From positions 372,001 through 436,000 of the forward strand of contig NZ_JBPGNY010000004.1 in assembly GCF_051133435.1 (NCBI RefSeq): DNA of 64,000 nt. Direction: 5' to 3'. A model generated the notes under the pieces. It ran no database searches and was not told the origin of the DNA. It saw only the letters and a program-made list of their open reading frames with translations. Shown one piece after another: positions 1-6,995 of this stretch. How positions within the stretch are numbered: the stretch's first letter is position 1; every line of letters starts with the position of its first letter. A program made the position numbers and the translations under genes. The stretch is from JAAYAO01 sp051133435 (GTDB lineage Bacteria > Actinomycetota > Actinomycetes > Propionibacteriales > Propionibacteriaceae).

Positions 1-302
1 GGGATCGCCAGCGGCAGGGCCATCAGCACCGCGAAGAAGCGCCGGAACGGCAGATCGGTGCGGGTGACCAGGAAGGCACACACCCCGGCCAGCAGGGTCG
101 CGGCGAAGCCCACCACCGCAGCCAGCAACAAGGTGGTGGCGGTCAACCGGCCGACCCGCGGCGTCCACACCAACTCCCACCATTCGCCCGGCCCGGTACC
201 GATCGTGCGAATGATCAGGTAGCCGATGGGCAACAGCGCAACCGCCGCGGCGAGCAATGCCGCGGCGGTCAGCGCCGGTGGTAAGCGGTGTGCTCGAGTC
301 AG
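1..302 (-). CDS. Iron(III) ABC transporter permease, partial (3' end outside window)
   Basis: Only the N-terminal ~100 residues lie in the window. The translation reads as a hydrophobic first helix, then a periplasmic stretch with a GPGEWWELVWTP-like segment, then a second helix. This matches the start of FbpB-type inner-membrane permeases that carry ferric iron delivered by a binding lipoprotein. The frame opens by overlapping the stop of the upstream binding-protein gene, so the two are translationally coupled. No ATG or GTG is available in this frame near the junction. I placed the start at a CTG at 302; a TTG some 15 codons further in is an alternative. Family assignment is fairly safe, the start is not. 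Confidence 0.8.
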   Translation of the reverse strand, partial: MTRAHRLPPALTAAALLAAAVALLPIGYLIIRTIGTGPGEWWELVWTPRVGRLTATTLLLAAVVGFAATLLAGVCAFLVTRTDLPFRRFFAVLMALPLAI

Positions 303-1351
303 CTCAACCCTGCCTCACTGATCATCTGGACGGTCTCCTGCAGACCTTCCAGGTCGTTGAGGTCGACGTCGGGTGCCTGCAGGTCCTTCAGCGGCGGAAC
401 CCCTTCGGGCCCGTCGACCCCACCGGCCAGAGGGTACTCGCCGGTTTGCTCACGGAAGTACTCCTGACCCGATTTGCTCAAAACGTGATCGATGAACTCC
501 TGGGCGTCGCCGTCCTTCTGCTCGCCGACCAGGGCGACACCGGAGACGTTGATCAGGCCGCCGACGTCACCGTCGGGGAAGAAGTGCAGGGCGGCGGGGA
601 ACTCGTCGATGCTCTTCCCGGCCTCCTTGGCCGATTCGACCACGTAGTAGTGATTCACCAGGCCCACGTCGAGGGTGCCGTCGGCCACCTCGGAGACGAT
701 GGCGCCGTTCTTCTCACGGATCTGCGGCTCGTTGGCGGCCAAGGCCTTGAGCCACTCACGGGTGCGGTCATCGCCCATTTCGACCCGCATCGCGGTGACG
801 AAGGCCTGGAAGGAGGCGTTGGTGGGGGCCACCCCGACCCGTCCCTTCCACTTCGGTTCGGTCAACTCCATCACCGACTTCGGCAGATCGCCCTCGGAGA
901 CCTTGTCGCGGTTGTAGACCAGCACCCGGGCACGGCCGGTGACCCCCACCCAGGTGCCGTCCTTGGCGCGGTAGGTCTCGTCGACCAGGTCGAGGGTCTC
1001 CGACGGCAGGGCGGTCAGGATGCCCTCCTTGCTGGTGGCCGCCAGAGCGCCGGCGTCCTGGGCCAGGAAGAGGTCGGCCGGGGAACGGTCGCCCTCCTCG
1101 ATCAGTTGGGCGGCCATCTCGGCGGTCTTGCCGTAACGCACCTCGACGGTGATGCCGGACTTCTCGCTGAACTCGTCGATCAGCGGCTGGACCAACTTTT
1201 CGTCGCGGCCACTGTAGATCGTGAGCTTCTTGTCGCTTTCCCCCTCAGGGGTGTCGGTGGTGGTGTCGTTATTACTGCAGGCGGCCAGCGACAGGCCGAG
1301 CAGCAGCGCGCTCAGGGCGGCGAGCGGGCGCCGGGACGTGGCGAACGTCAT
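299..1351 (-). CDS. Iron ABC transporter substrate-binding lipoprotein (FbpA/FutA-like)
   Basis: Extracytoplasmic binding protein that would capture ferric iron for the permease encoded next. The first ~25 residues form a lipoprotein signal ending in the lipobox LAAC, followed by a Ser/Asn/Thr/Asp linker. The mature part has the family opening LTIYSGRDEKLVQPLIDEF and a C-terminal Tyr-rich segment (NHYYVV) of the kind that ligates iron. The ATG at 1351 has a GAGGAG Shine-Dalgarno seven bases upstream, better placed than the in-frame TTG at 1354. The stop overlaps the permease frame. An IdeR/DtxR-type box lies about 20 bases upstream, so expression is expected to rise in iron starvation. Confidence 0.92.
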   Translation of the reverse strand: MTFATSRRPLAALSALLLGLSLAACSNNDTTTDTPEGESDKKLTIYSGRDEKLVQPLIDEFSEKSGITVEVRYGKTAEMAAQLIEEGDRSPADLFLAQDAGALAATSKEGILTALPSETLDLVDETYRAKDGTWVGVTGRARVLVYNRDKVSEGDLPKSVMELTEPKWKGRVGVAPTNASFQAFVTAMRVEMGDDRTREWLKALAANEPQIREKNGAIVSEVADGTLDVGLVNHYYVVESAKEAGKSIDEFPAALHFFPDGDVGGLINVSGVALVGEQKDGDAQEFIDHVLSKSGQEYFREQTGEYPLAGGVDGPEGVPPLKDLQAPDVDLNDLEGLQETVQMISEAGLS

Positions 1352-1372
1352 CAAAGAACTCCTCGGGTGAAG

Positions 1373-1391
1373 TAAGGTAAGGGTAACCTAA
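1373..1391 (-). promoter_or_regulatory. Iron box (IdeR/DtxR-type operator)
   Basis: On the minus strand the 19-mer reads TTAGGTTACCCTTACCTTA. It matches the corynebacterial/mycobacterial iron-box consensus TTAGGTTAGGCTAACCTAA (quoted from memory) at 15 of 19 positions and is itself a near palindrome. It lies just upstream of the iron-binding lipoprotein gene, where a bound Fe-repressor would block transcription. Confidence 0.8.
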
Positions 1392-1474
1392 TCCCAACGA
1401 GCGGTCCGTGCAACCATCTCCTTGCCCAGTGAGACGGCGCCCCCGGATCCCGTGCCCCGGCCCGTCCCGAACGC

Positions 1475-2644
1475 TCAGCGATCGTGGAAGGCGCCCTTGA
1501 GCCGGTCCCAGAACCCGCGGCTGTGCTGCTCCTTCTCGGCCCCCTCCTCAGCACGCAGATCGGCGAGCTGACGAAGCAGTTCCCGCTGCTCGTCGTCCAG
1601 CTTGGTCGGGGTCTGCACCAGCAGGGTGACACCCAACTGGCCGCGGCCGCGGCCCCGCAGCCGGGGAACGCCGCGGTCGTCGACCGCGATCCGGGTGCCC
1701 GACTGGGTGCCGGAGGGCACCTCGATCAGCACCGAGGTGTCCTCGGGGTCGGCGTCCTCCAGATCGGCCTCCAGGGTCGGCACCCGTACCTCGGTGCCCA
1801 GCGCCGCCTGGGTCATCGGCACCTTGACCACCATCTCGAGATTGTCGCCGTCGCGGCGGAAGACGTCGTGCTCGGCCACCGCCAGTTCGACGTAGATGTC
1901 TCCGGCCGGGCCGCCGCCGGGGCCGACCTCGCCCTGGGAGGCCAGATGAATCCGGTTGCCGGTGGAAACCCCGGCGGGGATCTTGACGTTCAGGGTGCGT
2001 GCCGAACGCACCCGGCCCTCGCCGGCACATTCACCGCAGGGGTGGGCGATGGTCGAGCCGTAGCCGCGACAGGCCGGGCAGGTCGACAGGGTACGGATGT
2101 CACCGAGGAAGGACCGTTGCACCTGCTGCACCTCACCGCGGCCGGCACAAGTGGCACAGCGCACCGGGGTCGCCCCGTCGGCGGCACCGGAGCCCGAGCA
2201 GTGCGAGCACAGCACCGCGGTATCGACCCGGATCGGCACGGTGGCACCGAAGGCCGCCTGGGCGAGGGTCAGGGTGGTGCGCACCAGGGCGTCCTGGCCG
2301 CGGCGCACCCGGGAGCGGGGGCCACGCCCGCCCCCGGCGGCCTGACCGAACATCGCGCCCATCAGGTCGCCCAGGTCGAAACCGGCCGCCCCGCCGAACC
2401 CGCCGCCGAAGCCGCCACCCATGCCGCCGGCGTTCATCGGGTCGCCACCGCGGTCGTAGATGTCGCGCTTGTGCGGATCCTTGAGTACCTCGTAGGCCTC
2501 GTTGATCTCCTTGAACTTGGCGGCTGCGTCCTCGCCGGGGGCCACGTCGGGATGCACCTTCATCGCCATCTTGCGGTAGGCCTTCTTGATCTCGTCGGCC
2601 GACGCATCGCGGGAGACACCCAAAATGTCGTAGTAGTTGCTCAT
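1475..2644 (-). CDS. dnaJ: Chaperone protein DnaJ
   Basis: Hsp40 co-chaperone that delivers unfolded proteins to DnaK and stimulates its ATPase. The 389 residues show a J-domain with the HPD tripeptide at 31-33, a Gly/Phe-rich region around 72-110, four CxxCxGxG zinc-finger repeats starting near 146, 163, 189 and 203, and the C-terminal substrate-binding domains. All zinc cysteines are present, so this is a full type I DnaJ. It follows hrcA after 13 bases without dnaK or grpE, the arrangement of the HrcA-linked second DnaJ of actinobacteria. It should be co-transcribed with hrcA from the CIRCE-controlled promoter. Confidence 0.97.
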   Translation of the reverse strand: MSNYYDILGVSRDASADEIKKAYRKMAMKVHPDVAPGEDAAAKFKEINEAYEVLKDPHKRDIYDRGGDPMNAGGMGGGFGGGFGGAAGFDLGDLMGAMFGQAAGGGRGPRSRVRRGQDALVRTTLTLAQAAFGATVPIRVDTAVLCSHCSGSGAADGATPVRCATCAGRGEVQQVQRSFLGDIRTLSTCPACRGYGSTIAHPCGECAGEGRVRSARTLNVKIPAGVSTGNRIHLASQGEVGPGGGPAGDIYVELAVAEHDVFRRDGDNLEMVVKVPMTQAALGTEVRVPTLEADLEDADPEDTSVLIEVPSGTQSGTRIAVDDRGVPRLRGRGRGQLGVTLLVQTPTKLDDEQRELLRQLADLRAEEGAEKEQHSRGFWDRLKGAFHDR

Positions 2645-2657
2645 CTGGTTGTGGTTC

Positions 2658-3671
2658 TCATCCTTGGGCTAGAAAACGACTGACGTAGCGGGCAACCGCA
2701 CGCACCGAGGCCATCGTGGACGGGTAGTCCATCCGGGTCGGTCCGACGATTCCCAGCGAGGCCCACACGTCGTCGGGCGAGCCGTAGGAGGTGGCGATCA
2801 ACGAGGTGGCCTGCAGTTGTTCGTAAGGATTCTCCTGACCGATCCGAACCGTCAACTCACCACCCGTGGCGGCCTCACCGAGCAACCGCAACAACACCAC
2901 CTGTTCCTCGAGGGCCTCCAGCACCGGGGCGATGGTCGATTCGAAGTCGGCGCCGAAGCGGGCCAGGTTGGTGACCCCGCCGACCACGACGCGGGTTTCC
3001 TGTTCCGCGCTGACCAGTTGCAGCAGGGCGGTGATCACCGCACTACCCAGCGCGGTCAGGTGCGCGGGCAGCTCGTCGACCAGGGGTGCGAGCAGGCCGG
3101 CGACCTCCTGGACGGGACGGTCGACCGCCGCGGCGTTGATCCGGTTCTTGACCTCGGCCACGTCGTCCTCGGTGGCCCGGGGCACCTCGATGCTGCGCTG
3201 ATCGACCCGTCCGGAGGAACTCACCGCGATCACCATCAACCGCTCGGGATGCAACTCCACCAGTTCGACGTGGCGCAGCGATTCCGAGGACACGATCGGA
3301 TACTGCACGATCGCGACCTGGTGGGTGACCTGCGCCAGCAGCCGGACGGTGCGCGCCACGACGTCGTCGAGATCGGCCGCGCCGGACAAGAAGGTGCCGA
3401 TCGCGCGGCGTTCGGCCACCGAGAGGGGTTTGACCTGGGCGATCCGGTCGACGAAGAGTCGGTAGCCCTTGTCGGTGGGGATGCGTCCGGCACTGGTGTG
3501 CGGCTGGGTGATGTAGCCCTCTTCCTCCAGCACGGCCATGTCATTGCGCACGGTCGCCGGCGAGACCCCGAGGCGGTGGCGCTCCACCAGCGCCTTCGAC
3601 CCGACGGGCTCCTGGCTGGAGACGTAGTCGGTGACGATCGCCCGGAGCACCTGCATCTTGCGGTCATCCAT
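2658..3671 (-). CDS. hrcA: Heat-inducible transcription repressor HrcA
   Basis: Represses heat-shock genes by binding CIRCE operators; GroEL assists its folding. The N-terminal winged helix includes GVSPATVRNDMAVLEEEGYI and the following SAGRIPTDKGYR signature, with the larger HrcA effector domain after it. The ATG at 3671 is preceded by a purine-rich AGGGGAGGG ribosome-binding site; an 11-codon upstream extension of the frame has no support. A CIRCE element lies 27 bases upstream, so the gene should be autoregulated. It is the first gene of an hrcA-dnaJ pair. Confidence 0.96.
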   Translation of the reverse strand: MDDRKMQVLRAIVTDYVSSQEPVGSKALVERHRLGVSPATVRNDMAVLEEEGYITQPHTSAGRIPTDKGYRLFVDRIAQVKPLSVAERRAIGTFLSGAADLDDVVARTVRLLAQVTHQVAIVQYPIVSSESLRHVELVELHPERLMVIAVSSSGRVDQRSIEVPRATEDDVAEVKNRINAAAVDRPVQEVAGLLAPLVDELPAHLTALGSAVITALLQLVSAEQETRVVVGGVTNLARFGADFESTIAPVLEALEEQVVLLRLLGEAATGGELTVRIGQENPYEQLQATSLIATSYGSPDDVWASLGIVGPTRMDYPSTMASVRAVARYVSRFLAQG

Positions 3672-3697
3672 GGACGGTCCCTCCCCTTCTCGCCCCG

Positions 3698-3724
3698 TTG
3701 GCACTCACAACACCCGAGTGCCAG
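3698..3724. promoter_or_regulatory. CIRCE operator
   Basis: The sequence TTGGCACTC-N9-GAGTGCCAG is a perfect 9-bp inverted repeat with the nine-base spacer of the HrcA operator (consensus TTAGCACTC-N9-GAGTGCTAA). It lies between hrcA on the minus strand and a metallo-beta-lactamase-fold gene on the plus strand, so it may influence both directions. Confidence 0.93.
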
Positions 3725-3747
3725 TGTAGCCGCTACCCTTGGTGATC

Positions 3748-4599
3748 ATGACCCAGTTCAGCCTGAGCCCCTGGCAACAACTGAGCGACCGTACCTGGCT
3801 GGCGGTGGCCGAGCCGGACAGCGTCAACATCGGATTGGTGGCCGGCGATGAGGGCTGTGTGTTGATCGATTGCGGCTCCACCCCGGCCCAAGGCCGCCAG
3901 ATCCGCCAAGCTGTCGCCGAGGTCACCGACCGGCCGCTGCGTGGGGTGATCGTCACCCACGCCCACCGCGATCACTGGTTCGGGCTGGCGGCCTTCGACG
4001 ACCTGGACAGTTGGGGTCACGAAGGTCTGGCCGAGGCCCGCGAGGATGCCGCTCTGCTCGCCGACGCCGCCGACCTCGGAGTCGCGGCCGAGGAGTTGCG
4101 CGTCCCCTCCCGGCCGCTGTCGCTGGTCGCCGGGATCGACCTGGGCAATCAGTGGATCGAGGCATTGCATGTCGGGCCCGGGCATTCACCGCACGATGTG
4201 ATCGTGGTGGTCGGCGCCGAGCAGTTGGTCTTCGCCGGCGATGTCGTGGAGGGCACGCCGGACTCACAGAATCGTCCGGCACCCGAATACGGGCCGGATT
4301 CGCAGGCCGAACCCTGGTCGCTGGCGGTCGATGCGGTGGTCAGCGCAATGACCAAGCCGGGTTGGCGCGCGGTACCGGGTCACGGCCCGCTGCTCGACAA
4401 GGAGGAGGTCTCCTGGCAGCGCGGCCTGCATGCGGTGGTGCACGGTGAGACCCACCGGTTGGGCCGCGAGGGTGTCGGCGTGGACGAGGCGGCCGAGGCC
4501 GGGCACTGGCCCTGGGATTACGAGCGGGTGCGGGCCTATGTCGAGCGGGAGTTGCCGACCCTGCGCCGGCGCCGTCAGCTTCCGCTGGGCCCGGTCTGA
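3748..4599 (+). CDS. Metallo-beta-lactamase-fold hydrolase
   Basis: Predicted cytoplasmic metallohydrolase of unknown substrate. The zinc motif THAHRDHW (HxHxDH at about 71-76) is intact, followed by a later His in HVGPGHSPHD and an Asp in FAGDVV, which completes a two-metal site. There is no signal peptide. The start is uncertain: the ATG at 3748 and a GTG two codons upstream are both possible, and neither has a strong ribosome-binding site. The gene is divergent from hrcA with the CIRCE element between them. Its last 25 bases overlap the end of the convergent gene on the other strand. Members of this fold include glyoxalase II and lactonases; nothing seen here picks one. Confidence 0.85.
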   Translation: MTQFSLSPWQQLSDRTWLAVAEPDSVNIGLVAGDEGCVLIDCGSTPAQGRQIRQAVAEVTDRPLRGVIVTHAHRDHWFGLAAFDDLDSWGHEGLAEAREDAALLADAADLGVAAEELRVPSRPLSLVAGIDLGNQWIEALHVGPGHSPHDVIVVVGAEQLVFAGDVVEGTPDSQNRPAPEYGPDSQAEPWSLAVDAVVSAMTKPGWRAVPGHGPLLDKEEVSWQRGLHAVVHGETHRLGREGVGVDEAAEAGHWPWDYERVRAYVERELPTLRRRRQLPLGPV

Positions 4600-5996
4600 T
4601 CGGTGCCCTCGGGGTTCTCGGCGTTCAGCACCTCGGGGGTCAACATCTCGGTGCTCGGCTCGCCCACCCGGTCGTCCTCCGCAGCGGCCAGGACGGATTG
4701 GGCCTCCCCGACCTCCACGGCCAGGGCTTCCGGTGGGTAGAGATCGTCCCAGCGTCCGGTGAACCAATCCGGCACCGCCCCGGGCATGAAGGCGGTCACC
4801 TCGGTGGCCAGTTTGTTCAACCGGGCCTGCTGGGCAGCGACATCGGGGATACCGGGCAGGCCGGGTAGACCCGGAATCTGGGAGCGGTCGACACCGAGTT
4901 TGTCCAGGATGTTCTCGACCTGGGCCGACACGCCGGCCACCGAGTCGGACAGTTCGTGGGCCTGGGTGAGGTCCATCAGGTTCGACACCAGCAGACCGGC
5001 GATCACACCCCGGATCATCGGATCGACCGACTCGTCCTCGGCCACGTCGATCAGGGTCTCCTCACCGGCTTCCTCGTCCACGGCCGCGTCGTTGAGCATC
5101 TCCTGTTCCAGCACCGCCTCGGCCAGCACGTACACGAAGGCCCGGTCGGCCCCCTCGGCGGCCGGAACGATCGCCCGGGCGAGGCTGATGTCATAGCGGT
5201 CGGCGATATTGGCGACCAGCCCGATCGGGGCGGCCGGTACCCCGGCGAAGACGAGTTCACGCAGGGTGGCCGGCGCCTGCGGGGAGGAATCCTCGGTCAA
5301 CGAGAGGGCGGCGGCCTGCTGACCGTAAGGGTGGGTGATGCACAGCGCGACCGCGGCCGGGTAGTCGGGATGCTCGGCCAGGCGCAGTTGATCCAGCACC
5401 CGGTCGATCGGGAAGTCCACGTCGTACAACCGGTGGGCCACCGACCAGCGGGCCCAGTCGTCCAGCAGGCCACCCAGGATCGGGGCGAGTTGATCGAGCC
5501 GTTCGGCGATGCCCTCGTCCTGTGCGTGTTCCAGCCACAGGCAGGCCGCGGCGACATCCAACTGCGCCGCACCGAAGACGTGCTCCTGCACCCAGGCCTC
5601 GATGGCGGGGTCGTCGGCCCCGAAAGCGATCACGGCCGCGAGCACCCCGGCGCGTTCCTCCGGGTCGCTGATCTCGCCGAAGGTGCGTGCGCTCATCGTC
5701 AGCGGTGGGCCGATCTCGCCCTCGACCAGCCAGTTCTCGACCGCGGCGGCTGCGTTCTCGTCCAGCGGTTCCAGTCCGGTGCGCATCAGCGCCACGACCT
5801 GCACCGCGGCCCACAGGATCGCCGGGTCGGTGGTCTCCCCGGTGTTCACCGCGTCGATCGCATCGTCGAGGGCGGCGCGGCGGTTCACCTCGCTCACGGT
5901 GACATCCGATGCCACCAACAACGGGCCGAAGGCTTCGTCCTCGAGGCCGTACGCCTCGTTGACCTGCCAGCCGGAGGTGAGCGGCACATTCGTCAT
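4575..5996 (-). CDS. Acidic protein of unknown function
   Basis: I do not recognise this 473-residue protein. It is rich in Ala, Asp, Glu and Leu, has no signal peptide, membrane helix or obvious catalytic motif, and much of it reads as successive amphipathic helices, which could form a helical-repeat (HEAT-like) scaffold. A short Gly-Leu-Pro repeat (IPGLPGLPGIPD) sits near residues 395-410, and the C-terminus is an acidic Pro/Thr/Ser tail. It begins 16 bases after the inositol-monophosphatase-family gene, so the two are probably co-transcribed. The ATG at 5996 was chosen because residues further upstream in the frame fall within that gene. Its end overlaps the convergent hydrolase by 25 bases. 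Confidence 0.75.
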   Translation of the reverse strand: MTNVPLTSGWQVNEAYGLEDEAFGPLLVASDVTVSEVNRRAALDDAIDAVNTGETTDPAILWAAVQVVALMRTGLEPLDENAAAAVENWLVEGEIGPPLTMSARTFGEISDPEERAGVLAAVIAFGADDPAIEAWVQEHVFGAAQLDVAAACLWLEHAQDEGIAERLDQLAPILGGLLDDWARWSVAHRLYDVDFPIDRVLDQLRLAEHPDYPAAVALCITHPYGQQAAALSLTEDSSPQAPATLRELVFAGVPAAPIGLVANIADRYDISLARAIVPAAEGADRAFVYVLAEAVLEQEMLNDAAVDEEAGEETLIDVAEDESVDPMIRGVIAGLLVSNLMDLTQAHELSDSVAGVSAQVENILDKLGVDRSQIPGLPGLPGIPDVAAQQARLNKLATEVTAFMPGAVPDWFTGRWDDLYPPEALAVEVGEAQSVLAAAEDDRVGEPSTEMLTPEVLNAENPEGTDQTGPSGS

Positions 5997-6012
5997 GTCG
6001 ACAGAATTTAGC

Positions 6013-6816
6013 TCAGAGATCCTTCGGACCGATGCCGGAGTCGGCGAACAATCCGTCGTGCACCCGCTGCCAGATGTCGGCATTGGCGGCCGCGAGCAGT
6101 CCCCCACCCCGGGTATCGATCGAGTACGGGGCGCCGTCGATGCGTCGGGCGACCCCACCGGTTTCGGTGACCATCAGCACGCCGGGCAGGTGATCCCAGG
6201 GCTTGGAGCCGCGGTAAATCAGGTAGTCGGTCTCACCGGTGGCCAGCCGCGGGTAGTCGACCCCGCAGCACCAGGCCGCGCGGCGCACCGGCGCCAGGCC
6301 GTGGTTCACCTCGTTGAGGGTGTCGCTGTGCGGGGCCACCCCGGCCCAGTCGGCCGGATCGGTACCGGATTCGGGACGGGTGACCCGTTCCCCGTTGCAC
6401 CACAGGCCCGCGCCGCGTTCGGCGACGTAGCCCAGCTTGTGCATCGGCTGCCAGATCCAGGAGCGCACCGTTTCGCCCCGGTGTACCTCGGCGACCATCA
6501 CCGCATGATCGTCATGACCCTGGACGTAGTTGCGGGTGCCGTCGATCGGGTCGATCAGGAAGAGTTGTTCGGGTTCGGTGAGCCCTTCCAACAACGAGGG
6601 GTCGGCAGCGCTTGCCTCCTCACCGACGATCACCGCCCGTGGGAAGGCCTCGCGCAGTTTGCGCGTCAGCTCCTGTTCGGCCTGCCGGTCGGCGACCGTG
6701 ACCAGGTCGCCGGGGGCCTTCTCGAACACCTCGTCGTCGGCGAGGGAACGGAAGTGGGGGGTGATGATTTGCGCCGCAACTTCCTGCAGCATGCCGAGCA
6801 CGTCAGCCGAATCCAT
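6013..6816 (-). CDS. Inositol monophosphatase family protein
   Basis: Mg-dependent, Li-sensitive-type phosphatase. Substrates in this family include inositol-1-phosphate, histidinol phosphate and 3'-phosphoadenosine phosphates. Motifs in order are GEE at about 65-67, IDPIDGTRNYVQG near 88-100 carrying the metal-binding aspartates, and PWDHLPG near residue 200, the third metal site. The 267-residue length is normal. Its Asn-Tyr-Val-Gln-Gly after DGT and its position outside a his operon do not settle the substrate. Histidinol phosphatase (HisN-type) is a frequent function for actinobacterial members and is a reasonable second guess. The acidic unknown gene follows 16 bases later. Confidence 0.9.
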   Translation of the reverse strand: MDSADVLGMLQEVAAQIITPHFRSLADDEVFEKAPGDLVTVADRQAEQELTRKLREAFPRAVIVGEEASAADPSLLEGLTEPEQLFLIDPIDGTRNYVQGHDDHAVMVAEVHRGETVRSWIWQPMHKLGYVAERGAGLWCNGERVTRPESGTDPADWAGVAPHSDTLNEVNHGLAPVRRAAWCCGVDYPRLATGETDYLIYRGSKPWDHLPGVLMVTETGGVARRIDGAPYSIDTRGGGLLAAANADIWQRVHDGLFADSGIGPKDL

Positions 6817-6995
6817 GTGCCCAGTCTAGGCCTCGGAATTCGAAGCGGGGTTGGGGTTTGCGGTCAGCGGACCGACGGGTGCCTCCGGTGGGGGTCGCAG
6901 CCCACTCACCGGAAGCTCCCGCCACCTGCGCAGGAGTGGCCCGTATCACTGGGGAATGCGCCGGTTGATGCGCTGGTCTCGACCCAGGAGGATCC

